Below are positions 36,155 to 44,297 of a stretch of DNA of 64,000 nucleotides, piece after piece. Position numbers and translations under genes: made by a program. This DNA is from Elusimicrobiota bacterium (GTDB lineage Bacteria > Elusimicrobiota > Elusimicrobia > UBA1565 > UBA9628): positions 62,001-126,000 of the forward strand of contig JACQAZ010000021.1 in assembly GCA_016194705.1 (NCBI GenBank), read 5' to 3'. Below the pieces are notes generated by a model. It saw nothing but the letters and a program-made list of their open reading frames with translations. It ran no database searches and was not told the origin of the DNA. Each line of letters starts with the position of its first letter. Within the stretch, counting starts at the first letter, position 1.

Positions 36155-38119
36155 GTGAACAAGAAGATACCGGCCAAGTACATCCCTCACATCCTCACTT
36201 TCCTGCTTATCGCCTTGAAGGGCTGGGCGGGGCTGATGGCCAGCAGGGCGCCTTGGCGCATCTATTTCGGCGACGTGGGCCAATGGGTCGACGCCGGGGA
36301 CCGCATGCTGGCGGGCCAGGTCCCGTACCGCGACTTCTTCGGCTTGTACGGCCCGCTGCTCTACGCGTGGTCGGCCCTCTGCTATCGCTTGGCGGGAGCC
36401 AATTGGTTCGCGGCGTTGCTGACCCTCGAGGTGGTCTCTCCGGTCCTCTGCCTGCTGCTGATCCATTACACGGCGGCCAGGGCTTTCAAGGACATTTCGT
36501 TTCAATGCCTGTTCATCGTGGCGGCGGCCTGGATCGGGCTCGACCACTTCTTCTGGTCTCCGGCGCTGCGCGTCTGGGTCCCCCTGGCGGCCCTGCTGTT
36601 CGCCCAGCAGGCTTTGCTGCGGCCGGCCCCCGTCGCGCGGCTGGCCGCGGCGGGCCTGCTCCTCGGCGCCGCTCCGCTGATCAGCCCCGAGACGGGAATC
36701 GCCGCCTTGGCGGCCGGCGCCGTGCTGGCGGCGTGCCGCTGCCGGCTGCCGGGACCTCGCGGAAGAGAGGTCGCGGTATTTTGCGCCGCTAGCCTGGCCC
36801 CCGCCGTACTTCTGGGCGCGCTGGAGCCCGGAGTCGTCGGCGGCTACGCCCGCATGGTGACGGGACTGGCGCGCATCCAGAACTGGTCGGGCGGGATGTA
36901 TTTTCCCAGTCTTTCTCCGTTGTCCACGGAAAGCGCGGTCTTTTACGGGCCTCCCGTCTTCGTGATCGCGGCCTTCTTCGCCCTGGTGCCGAGGTCCGCT
37001 GGGCGGGCGGGTGGAAGCTCCTTCGCGGAGGACGCGGGCGATCTGTCCTTGGCGGCCTTCTCCTGCGTCCTCGTGCGAACCATGCTCGGCTGCACCGATT
37101 ACAGTCATCTCTTATTCGCGCTTCCTCCCGCGACCCTCCTTTGGCTGCGCCTCTTCGCGCGCCTGCCCCGGCTGCCGAAAGCCGCCGCGGCGGCCCTGGC
37201 CGGGCTGGGCCTGGCCCCCTTCATCGTCAAGAGCACCGTCGCGGGCTACACGTTGCCGCTCTGCGCCCGGCAGAGGTACGGACTCCTGGGCGCTTCCCTG
37301 GCGCCGTGGCCGGGCGAAGGGATCGCGACCAGCGCCGAGATCGTTTCGAGGGCGCAGGCCGCCGCCTCCGAGATCAAGGAGCTCTCGCCCGCAGGGGAGG
37401 ACGTCCTGTCATTGCCTCTGCCCTTCTACGCCCACGCGGGCGGGCGGCTTTCGGCGCTTCCATTCCCGTATCCCGACACCTTGCTCGGCCTCGACGACGG
37501 ACCGGCGCGCTCCATCGCGCGGCTCGAGTCGAGGAAGGTGGCCTTGCTTCTGATGGATCCCGCGCTGCTGCCCGCCCCCTCGGCGCGGGAGTTCGCCGAC
37601 CCGCTGAGCGGAAGGCTCAGCTGGGTCAGCGCGGCCGACGAGGCCGTCACGAGGGAGTTGCGGGCTTATCTGCGGTCTCGCTTCGAGCTCAAGACGCGGA
37701 TCAACGGCATGGCGTTCTACGGACGCAGAGCAAGGCCTCTGCCGCCGCCCCGGGAGAGGGTCGTTTACCGCTGTCCTTCGAAGGGAGCCCTGGACCCCGA
37801 GCGCGAGAGCGTCTTCGCGGTCCCCGGCGTACGGTGCGCGGAGCTGCGCATCAAGGCCCGCTGCTCCTATCCGCCGCTGCTCTCGATGCTGGCCAAGACC
37901 GTGCTGACCGTGGTCGTGCGCTTCGATGCGGGCGCCCCCGACGTCGTGGAGATTTTGCCCATCCCCCCCGAGCGGTTGGGGCGCGACATCAGGATTTCCT
38001 TCGCTCCCGCGCGGGTCAGGAGCATTTCGGTCCGGGCGGCCGGACCTGGCGGACTCAACCCCCCGCCCCGGGCGCTCGCGGTCGATTCGATCGACCTGGT
38101 TTCCTACAAAGGCCGCTAG
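36155..38119 (+). CDS. Polytopic GT-C type glycosyltransferase-like membrane protein
   Basis: 654 aa, about 10 membrane spans in the first 370 residues and a soluble C-terminal part. The first periplasmic loop reads DVGQWVDAGDRMLAGQVPYRDFFGLYGPLLY; the DVGQ...D acidic residues followed by YRDFF and YGPL are typical of GT39/PMT-like GT-C enzymes that use polyprenyl-phosphate sugars. No specific family is recognised. GTG 36155 is the only good start. The stop overlaps the convergent FkbM gene by 4 bases. It opens a group of surface-glycan genes. Confidence 0.65.
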   Translation: MNKKIPAKYIPHILTFLLIALKGWAGLMASRAPWRIYFGDVGQWVDAGDRMLAGQVPYRDFFGLYGPLLYAWSALCYRLAGANWFAALLTLEVVSPVLCLLLIHYTAARAFKDISFQCLFIVAAAWIGLDHFFWSPALRVWVPLAALLFAQQALLRPAPVARLAAAGLLLGAAPLISPETGIAALAAGAVLAACRCRLPGPRGREVAVFCAASLAPAVLLGALEPGVVGGYARMVTGLARIQNWSGGMYFPSLSPLSTESAVFYGPPVFVIAAFFALVPRSAGRAGGSSFAEDAGDLSLAAFSCVLVRTMLGCTDYSHLLFALPPATLLWLRLFARLPRLPKAAAAALAGLGLAPFIVKSTVAGYTLPLCARQRYGLLGASLAPWPGEGIATSAEIVSRAQAAASEIKELSPAGEDVLSLPLPFYAHAGGRLSALPFPYPDTLLGLDDGPARSIARLESRKVALLLMDPALLPAPSAREFADPLSGRLSWVSAADEAVTRELRAYLRSRFELKTRINGMAFYGRRARPLPPPRERVVYRCPSKGALDPERESVFAVPGVRCAELRIKARCSYPPLLSMLAKTVLTVVVRFDAGAPDVVEILPIPPERLGRDIRISFAPARVRSISVRAAGPGGLNPPPRALAVDSIDLVSYKGR

Positions 38120-38946
38120 GGAGACGCCGGCTTGAAGAACGGAGCCAGCCGCGACTTGGTCTGGGGAAGGACGAACGCGAAGTTGAGGATATAGTCGCCG
38201 CGCCGGCCGTAGGTCCCGTGGCTCTCGTCCTTTTGGTGCTTCGCGGGATCGAACTCGCCGATGGGATGGAGCCTGCCCTCCTTTAGGAAGAAGCCCTCGT
38301 AGCCGAGCCCCGCCAGGAAACCGGCGGCCTCCGCGATGATGCCGGGATGGTGCATGTCCTCGAGTTCGACGAGCAGCGAGGGATGGTCCCGCTCCAAAGT
38401 GGCCCGCGCTCCTTTGAGTACGGAGAGCTCATGGCCCTCCACGTCGATCTTCACGAAGGCGACGCCGTCCAAGGCGTAGTCGTCGAGCCGGCGGCAAGGG
38501 ACGGCGAGCTCGACGATGCGCCCCTCGGGCGCGATCTTGAGCAGTCTGTTCTCGCTCTCCATGGTCGCCCACGTCGGGTTCGCCTCGGGCACGCGCAGAC
38601 GGCATTGGCCGGCGCGGTCGGACAACGCGGCGGCCTCCACGACGACCGTTTTGAACGATCGCCGCAGAGACTCGGCGTACGCGGGGATGGGCTCGAAGGC
38701 GTAGACCAGCCGGGAATGCTTGGCCATGTGGTGCGTATAGAGTCCGAAGTGAGCTCCGACGTCGACCGAGACCCCGTCCTCCCGGCAAAGATAGGGGACC
38801 AGCGCGAGATCCTCCTCGAACAGGGAGCCGGTGCAAGCCGCCAAGAGCAGCTGCGCGCGCGGGGGGAAATGCCTCGTGATCGTCCTCTTGAACACCAGTT
38901 CGCCGAGGCGGCTGAACCAGACCGACCGCAGGAGCCTCCTGATCAT
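38116..38946 (-). CDS. FkbM-family methyltransferase
   Basis: 276 aa. SAM-binding motif I in VSVDVGAHFGLYTHHMAK, then VYAFEPIPAYAESLRRSF and AFVKIDVEGHELSVLKGA, all characteristic of the FkbM family, which O-methylates sugars and other surface molecules. A hydrophobic/basic N-terminus (MIRRLLRSVWFSRLGE) may help membrane association. A perfect TATAAT on the minus strand ends 9 bases before the ATG. It lies back to back with the radical SAM gene at 39037. Confidence 0.85.
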   Translation of the reverse strand: MIRRLLRSVWFSRLGELVFKRTITRHFPPRAQLLLAACTGSLFEEDLALVPYLCREDGVSVDVGAHFGLYTHHMAKHSRLVYAFEPIPAYAESLRRSFKTVVVEAAALSDRAGQCRLRVPEANPTWATMESENRLLKIAPEGRIVELAVPCRRLDDYALDGVAFVKIDVEGHELSVLKGARATLERDHPSLLVELEDMHHPGIIAEAAGFLAGLGYEGFFLKEGRLHPIGEFDPAKHQKDESHGTYGRRGDYILNFAFVLPQTKSRLAPFFKPASP

Positions 38947-38955
38947 GCCGCTTCG

Positions 38956-39005
38956 ATTATACCTATTGCCCGCTCATTGACACCGCCTGAGAATCCTGTT
39001 ACCCT
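38956..39005. promoter_or_regulatory. Divergent promoters for the FkbM and radical SAM genes
   Basis: Minus strand: TATAAT (38961 to 38956), 9 bases before the FkbM ATG. Plus strand: TTGACA (38977-38982), 17 bases, TACCCT (39000-39005), serving the radical SAM gene. The two promoters sit back to back within 50 bases. Confidence 0.68.
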
Positions 39006-39036
39006 AAGGACAGCCCCTCTAGAAGATCCAAGAAAA

Positions 39037-40641
39037 GTGAATCCTCGCGCAAGCCGCGTCTGCTTGATCCATCCCCCGACGCTGACCAGCGTCGGCGCCT
39101 ACGGCTTGGACGTCGTGGCACCCTTGGGGCTGGCCTACATCGCGGCGGCCCTCAAAAACGCGGGCCGCCACGTCAGCGTCGTGGACGGCATCGGCGAGGC
39201 CCTCCAGCAATACGGCAGCGTCCCGGAATTCGAGGGCCTTCTCGTCCACGGCATGAGCCTCGACGAGGTCGTCTCGCGCATCGATCCCGATGCCGGCGTC
39301 ATCGGCATCAGCAACATGTTCTCGAACCAGTGGCTGTTCGTGCGCGACTTGGCCAGGCGCGTGCGCCGCGCGTTCCCGGACCGGGTCATCGTGCTGGGCG
39401 GCGAGCACGTCACGGCCTGCGCGGAGCACATCATCGAGAACTGCCCCGAAGTCGACGTGTGCGTGCTGGGCGAAGGGGAGGAGACGATGGTGGGCCTCGT
39501 CTCCGCTCGCGCCGAGGGACGGGACTTGCGCGAGGTCGGAGGCCTCGTGCTGCGCAGCGAGGGCCGCGCGCACAGGACGGCGAACCGGCCCCGCATCAGG
39601 GCCGTCGATGAGATCCCCGAACCCGATTGGTCGCTGGTCCCGATCGAGAAGTACATCGACAACGCGTGCACCTACGGCTTCAACATCGGCCGCTCGATCC
39701 CGATGCTCGCCAGCCGGGGCTGCCCCTTCGAATGCACCTTCTGCTCGAGCCCCGAGATGTGGACGACGCGCTGGAGCGTCCGGGACCCACGCCGGGTCAT
39801 CGCCGAGATGAAAAAGTACATGAGACTCTACGGCGTGACGAACTTCGATTTCTACGACTTGACCGCCATCGTCAAGAAGGACTGGATCGCCGACTTCTGC
39901 CGCCTGCTGATCAAGGAGGACCTCAAGATCACCTGGCAGCTGCCCTCGGGCACGCGCAGCGAGGCCCTCGACGCCGAGATCACGGCGCTCCTCCACGAAT
40001 CGGGCTGCCGCTTCCTCATCTACGCCCCCGAGAGCGGCTCGGTCCCGGAGCTGCGGCGCATCAAGAAGAAGGTGAATCTCGACAAGATGCTCGACTCCAT
40101 GCGGGCGGCCCGCAAGGCGGGCATCGAGACCAAGGCCAACCTGATCTTCGGAATGCTCGGCGCCACGTGGCGCGACGTCTTCAACACCTTCGGCTTCATC
40201 TTCCGTCTGGCCGTCGCCGGAGTCGACAACGTGACCGGCTATCCGTTCTCGCCTTATCCCGGCTCGGAGGATTTCCGGACCCTGGAGCGCGAGGGACGGC
40301 TGGGCCTGAGCGATGACTACTTCCGCAGCCTGCTGATGCTCTGCCGCAACCTGCACACCAAGAACACAGTCTCCTACAACGACGCCTTCAGTTCGACGAT
40401 GCTGGGACTGATCTGCTCGTGCGCCTTCATCTTCTTTTACTCGGTGAGCTACTTGCTGCGTCCTTGGCGGCTCGCGCAGCTCATCCACACCTATTTCATC
40501 AAGAACGAGGCCTCCTCCATCCTGACCCTGGCCTTTGCCAACGTCCGCCGCAAGAAGGCGGTGGCCAAGCTCATGACCGAAAGCCGGGCGCCGACGGCGC
40601 TGGTCCCTCAGGAGTTCCAGATCCGCAACAAGGCCGGCTAA
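39037..40641 (+). CDS. B12-binding radical SAM protein
   Basis: 534 aa. An N-terminal cobalamin-binding domain (LIHPPTLTSVGAYGLDVVAP, VIVLGGEHVTACAE, VCVLGEGEETM) precedes the radical SAM core with the cluster motif ASRGCPFECTFCSSP (Cx3Cx2C) at about residue 226. A C-terminal helical segment with one probable membrane span (CSCAFIFFYSVSYLLRPW) follows. Members methylate or rearrange unactivated carbons in lipids, hopanoids and antibiotics. I start at GTG 39037, after which homology begins; upstream in-frame codons run into the divergent gene. Substrate unknown, possibly a surface lipid or sugar of this gene group. Confidence 0.88.
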   Translation: MNPRASRVCLIHPPTLTSVGAYGLDVVAPLGLAYIAAALKNAGRHVSVVDGIGEALQQYGSVPEFEGLLVHGMSLDEVVSRIDPDAGVIGISNMFSNQWLFVRDLARRVRRAFPDRVIVLGGEHVTACAEHIIENCPEVDVCVLGEGEETMVGLVSARAEGRDLREVGGLVLRSEGRAHRTANRPRIRAVDEIPEPDWSLVPIEKYIDNACTYGFNIGRSIPMLASRGCPFECTFCSSPEMWTTRWSVRDPRRVIAEMKKYMRLYGVTNFDFYDLTAIVKKDWIADFCRLLIKEDLKITWQLPSGTRSEALDAEITALLHESGCRFLIYAPESGSVPELRRIKKKVNLDKMLDSMRAARKAGIETKANLIFGMLGATWRDVFNTFGFIFRLAVAGVDNVTGYPFSPYPGSEDFRTLEREGRLGLSDDYFRSLLMLCRNLHTKNTVSYNDAFSSTMLGLICSCAFIFFYSVSYLLRPWRLAQLIHTYFIKNEASSILTLAFANVRRKKAVAKLMTESRAPTALVPQEFQIRNKAG

Positions 40642-40644
40642 AAC

Positions 40645-41352
40645 CTACCACCGGATCGGCCGCCGGGAGGCGGCCTCGATGTCCCGATAAACGAGCTCCT
40701 TGAGGATGACGGCCAGCACGCGCAGGCCGTCGAGCAATGGGTTCATCTTGCTGACGCCGGACAGCCGCGCCGGCTCGTCGCCCGGGACGTCGGCGCACCG
40801 CGCCTTGATCTTGGCGCAGCGGATGTCGAGCAAAGCCGTGACGCACTGGTCCAGGTCGCGCTCGAGCAGGCCGCCCCGCTCCAAGAGAGACCGGGTGTAG
40901 GCTCGGAAGATCACCAGGCTGTCCGTGTACCGCGTCCCATAGAGGAGATTGATCATCGCGGTGAACATGAAATTGCCGAACCGCGTCAACGGGCTGTCGT
41001 CCTCGCTCTTGGCGCCGCCCGTGTAGCGCGAGGCGATGACCATGTCGTAGCCTTCCTCGAGCTTCCGGGTCAAGGCCGGGATCACCTCGGGGACCGAGTT
41101 GCCGTCCGGAGAGAAGTCGACGATGACCTCGCCTTCGGCCCGCTCATAGGCCTCCCGGTAGGCCCCCGACCAGCTCGGCCGCTTCTGCCGGTAGACCGCG
41201 CAGCCGTTCTCCCGCAGGTACTCGACGCTGCCGTCTGTGGAGCCGCCGTCGATGGCGATGAGCTCGTCGTACCACTCCCTCTTGATGCGCGGGAGCACGA
41301 CGCGAAGGGCGCCGATCTCGTTGAGGACGTAGAGCACCAGCGTGACCTTCAC
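40645..41352 (-). CDS. Family 2 glycosyltransferase
   Basis: 235 aa, GT-A fold: VLYVLNEIGALRVVLP, AIDGGSTDGSVEYL, VDFSPDGNSVPEVIPAL, and SRYTGGAKSEDDS, as in dolichyl-phosphate-mannose synthase-like GT2 enzymes. No membrane-spanning tail, so it may make a lipid-linked sugar at the membrane surface. It overlaps the epimerase gene by 4 bases and is transcribed after it. Confidence 0.85.
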   Translation of the reverse strand: MKVTLVLYVLNEIGALRVVLPRIKREWYDELIAIDGGSTDGSVEYLRENGCAVYRQKRPSWSGAYREAYERAEGEVIVDFSPDGNSVPEVIPALTRKLEEGYDMVIASRYTGGAKSEDDSPLTRFGNFMFTAMINLLYGTRYTDSLVIFRAYTRSLLERGGLLERDLDQCVTALLDIRCAKIKARCADVPGDEPARLSGVSKMNPLLDGLRVLAVILKELVYRDIEAASRRPIRW

Positions 41353-42227
41353 GCCCGGCGCACCAGCTCCCGGACCGAGTCCTCGAGCCCGATCCTGGGA
41401 CGGCAGCCCGTCAGCCGTTCAACGATGGCGAGGTCGATCAACTGATCCGGCGAGTCGCGCCTGGACGAGTCGAAGGCCACCTCGCCGGAACCGACGATGC
41501 CCTTGACGCTCTCGGAAATCTCCTTGATGGTTCGCGGCGGAGTCCCCACGACCGGGGCCAGCAGGAAGCGGCCGTCCTCCATCGCCCTCTGGGCGCAATG
41601 CCGGACGACCTCGGCCAGATCTCTGACGTCGAGGAACTGCCTCCTGGCGCTCCCGCCGCCGTAGATCGTGAAGGCGCGCTTGCTGGCGAACGCCTCGATC
41701 ATGTCCATGATGAGGTCGCCCGTTTTCTTTCCCCGGCCCAAGACGGTCGGCAGCCTGAGCACGACCCCCTCGATCTCGCCGGAATGGTCGCGCAGCATGT
41801 CCTCGCAAAGCCGCTTGCTTTGCGAATACCAGTTCTTGGGGTTCGCGGACTCCGCGTCCCCGTCCGCGATCCGGTACGAGTCCCCGTAGACCATGATGGA
41901 GGACAAGAAAATGAACCGCCCGACCTTGTTCTTGATCGCCGCGTCCAAGAGATGGCCCGTCGAGAGGACGTTGTTGAGGTAGCCTTCGACGAAGGTCTGC
42001 GTCGCCTGATAGAAGGGGGTGCCGGCGCAGTGGACCACGACGTCGGGCCGAGCCTCGCGCAGCGCGTCCGCGACGCGCTCGGGCTGGGTCAGATCGCACG
42101 CGATCATCCCCTCGCCGCAGTCTTCGGACCGTCGCGCGAGTCCGCAGACCGGGGTCCCCGAGTCCCGCAGAGCCTCGAAGATCCTGCGGCCGATGAACCC
42201 CGCCGCGCCGGCGACCAGGATCCGCAC
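41349..42227 (-). CDS. NAD-dependent epimerase/dehydratase
   Basis: 292 aa extended SDR. Glycine motif VAGAAGFIGRRIFEAL, catalytic Ser/Tyr/Lys in FLSSIMVYGDS and NWYSQSKRLCED. It should act on a nucleotide sugar for the neighbouring GT2 enzyme, with which it overlaps by 4 bases. The specific substrate cannot be told from sequence. Confidence 0.85.
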   Translation of the reverse strand: MRILVAGAAGFIGRRIFEALRDSGTPVCGLARRSEDCGEGMIACDLTQPERVADALREARPDVVVHCAGTPFYQATQTFVEGYLNNVLSTGHLLDAAIKNKVGRFIFLSSIMVYGDSYRIADGDAESANPKNWYSQSKRLCEDMLRDHSGEIEGVVLRLPTVLGRGKKTGDLIMDMIEAFASKRAFTIYGGGSARRQFLDVRDLAEVVRHCAQRAMEDGRFLLAPVVGTPPRTIKEISESVKGIVGSGEVAFDSSRRDSPDQLIDLAIVERLTGCRPRIGLEDSVRELVRRA

Positions 42228-42251
42228 TAGGCGGCGCGCCTCAAGCGTGCG

Positions 42252-43016
42252 TCAATGATCGTCGTCATCGTCCGCGCGCGGCGGCCTTGCGTCGCGCTCG
42301 ATCAGCCGTCGTCTGGCGTTCCAACCGGGCCAAAAAGGGTCTCCGTCCTTGATGTAATGCAGATAGACCTTATGCCGCCAACGGGTTCGGGAAGGATTTT
42401 GTGGAGCGCTGTGGACGAGGTGGCCGTGGATGAAGATGAGGCTGCCCCGCGTGTACTTCAATTGAAGCGGCTTGAACGCGACGGGCACCCGCACCGCGGG
42501 TCCTATCGGATAGGCCTTGACGATCTTACCGTGCCGGTCCATCTCGAAGTTCTTCGCGGGCGTGTACGGGAGATCCCTCAATTTGTGGGTGCCCGGGTAC
42601 ACCACGAGGGCGCCATTGCCCTCGTCGGCGTCGTCCAAAGCCACGCCGCATACGAAATAGCTCCCGTAAGGCGCCTTCGCCGCATAGTTGTCCTGGTGGG
42701 CGTTCGCTCCCTTTTCCAGCGGATTGCCGGGCTTGCAGAAGAAAAAAATGGAGCCGATGGGGATCATGCGGGCCTTCTGGATCGCGTCGGCCGCCTTCAA
42801 GATCCCGGGATGGACCAGGAGCCGCCGGAAGAGGGGAGACCGCTCATGAATATTCAGCAGATTCGCATGACGGCCAGCGGCGATTCCTTGCGCGCCGGCG
42901 ATCAGCGACCGGCATTCTTTCTCCGGGATGAACCGCTCGACGACAAGGTAGCCGTTTTGTCCATAGAATGAAAGCTCGTTACGGCCCAAGGCGATCGATC
43001 TGGCGCGAGCCCGCAT
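42252..43016 (-). CDS. Phytanoyl-CoA dioxygenase (PhyH) family Fe(II)/2-oxoglutarate oxygenase
   Basis: 254 aa. Iron ligands are visible as HQD in GANAHQDNYAAKAP and the distal His in IFIHGHLVHSAPQNPSRTRW, where the later Arg would bind 2-oxoglutarate. LVVYPGTHKLRDLP is typical of PhyH proteins. It is the first gene of a minus-strand run with the epimerase and GT2, so it may hydroxylate a sugar, lipid or small molecule in the same pathway. The ATG is 11 bases after a strong promoter -10 box. Confidence 0.85.
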   Translation of the reverse strand: MRARARSIALGRNELSFYGQNGYLVVERFIPEKECRSLIAGAQGIAAGRHANLLNIHERSPLFRRLLVHPGILKAADAIQKARMIPIGSIFFFCKPGNPLEKGANAHQDNYAAKAPYGSYFVCGVALDDADEGNGALVVYPGTHKLRDLPYTPAKNFEMDRHGKIVKAYPIGPAVRVPVAFKPLQLKYTRGSLIFIHGHLVHSAPQNPSRTRWRHKVYLHYIKDGDPFWPGWNARRRLIERDARPPRADDDDDH

Positions 43017-43027
43017 ATTGAATCGTT

Positions 43028-43056
43028 ATGGTAAGGTAATGCCCTTTCCTTGTCAA
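43028..43056 (-). promoter_or_regulatory. Sigma-70 type promoter for the PhyH-epimerase-GT2 operon
   Basis: On the minus strand TTGACA (43056 to 43051), 17 bases, TACCAT (43033 to 43028). Start codon at 43016. Confidence 0.78.
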
Positions 43057-43103
43057 GCGATCTCCCCGGAACTCCTTGCGGAGTCATTTGCTAGACTCTC
43101 CGG

Positions 43104-43585
43104 GTGAGGCGCGCGAGGCTTTTTTTCTCGGGACGCTCCTGGCCTGCGCATGCAAACCGGGGGGCATCCATGACGGCTCGGTGGTGAAGATGGAGTACAC
43201 CCTCGCCGTGGACGGCCGCGTCGTCGATTCGAGCGCCGCGGGCGGTCCGTTCCAGTTCAAGGCCGGCGCCGGCGAGATCGTGCCGGGGCTCGAGGAGGGG
43301 CTCATGGGGCTGCGGCCCGGCGACGAGAGGACTCTCACGGTGAGCGCGGAGCGCGGCTACGGCCTTCACGATCCCACGGCGATCCAACAGGTCTCTTTGA
43401 AGGACTTCGGCCCTCTGGCCAAGGACCTCAAGGTCGGGCGCGCGGTGCAGGGCCTGCGCGGCGGCAAGCCCGCCGAAGGGCAAATCGTCGCGCTGGACGA
43501 CAAATCGGCGACCTTGGACTTCAATCATCGCTTGGCGGGCAAGACGCTCGTCTTCAAGGTGAAGGTGCTTTCCGTTGAGCGCTAG
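43104..43585 (+). CDS. FKBP-type peptidyl-prolyl isomerase lipoprotein with an apparent frameshift in a T7 tract
   Basis: The FKBP/SlyD-like domain is clear: VVKMEYTLAVDGRVVDSS, FKAGAGEIVPGLEEGLMGL, ERGYGLHDP, ending FKVKVLSVER. In its own frame the start is poor (TTG 43076 or 43088). In the next frame GTG 43104 begins MRRARLFF, exactly 6 bases after a TAGACT -10 box, and runs into seven Ts (43120-43126). One more T would join it to LGTLLACACKP, giving a perfect lipoprotein signal. So either the sequence has a one-base error, the gene is mutated, or slippage on the T tract restores frame. Without the signal the enzyme would be cytoplasmic. It overlaps the RNase H gene by 11 bases. Confidence 0.78.
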
Positions 43586-44297
43586 CCCGGGCTTCCTGCG
43601 CGTCTTCACCGACGGCGCCTGCTCGGGCAATCCGGGACCGGGAGGCTGGGGGGCCATCCTGGTCTCGTCGGCGGGCCAGGTCAGGGAACTGGGCGGGGGC
43701 CAGGCGCGGACCACCAACAACCGCATGGAGCTTTGCGCCGTCATCGCGGCGCTCAAAGCGCTCAAGGGCCTGGCGGAGCCGGTCTCGGTCTACACCGACT
43801 CGACCTACGTCATCTCTGGTGCTACGACCTGGATCAAGGCCTGGAGGCGCAAAGGGTGGCTCACGGCGGAGGGCAAGCCGGTGCTCAACCGCGACCTATG
43901 GGCGGAACTCGAGGTTCTGGCGTCCTCGCGCGCGGGAAGGCTTTCGTGGCATTACGTGCGCGGCCACTCGGGCTGGCCCGGCAACGAGCGCTGCGACGAG
44001 ATCGCGGTGGCCTTCTCGAAAGGCGAGCCCGTGACGCTCTACCGCGGGCCGCTCTCGGGCTACCGTGTCCCGGTCCTTGATGTCCCGGAGGACACGTCCG
44101 TTCCGGCGCGCTCGTATCGGTCGGCGCCCAAGCGCAAGGGCGGCTTCTATCTGAGCTACATCGACGGCCGGCTCGAACGCCACGCGGCTTGGGCGGACTG
44201 CCAGGCCCGCGTGCACGGAAAGTCCGGGGCGCGCTTCAAGAGGGTCTTCTCGGAAGAGGAAGCCGGGGAAATCAGACGGCGCTGGGGCGCGGCTTAG
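43575..44297 (+). CDS. rnhA: Ribonuclease HI with C-terminal viroplasmin-like domain
   Basis: 240 aa. RNase HI residues: Asp in VFTDGACSGNPGPGGWG, Glu in NNRMELCAVIAAL, Asp in VYTDSTYV, Asp in GNERCDEIAVAF. It cleaves RNA in RNA-DNA hybrids. After about residue 190 comes GGFYLSYIDGRLERHAAWAD followed by CQARVHGKSGARFKR, which resembles the caulimovirus VI/RNHCP-type hybrid-binding domain; that domain normally lies N-terminal to RNase H. Start TTG 43575 lies inside the FKBP gene. The 3' end overlaps the convergent phosphatidyltransferase gene by 26 bases. Confidence 0.9.
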   Translation: MSASPGFLRVFTDGACSGNPGPGGWGAILVSSAGQVRELGGGQARTTNNRMELCAVIAALKALKGLAEPVSVYTDSTYVISGATTWIKAWRRKGWLTAEGKPVLNRDLWAELEVLASSRAGRLSWHYVRGHSGWPGNERCDEIAVAFSKGEPVTLYRGPLSGYRVPVLDVPEDTSVPARSYRSAPKRKGGFYLSYIDGRLERHAAWADCQARVHGKSGARFKRVFSEEEAGEIRRRWGAA

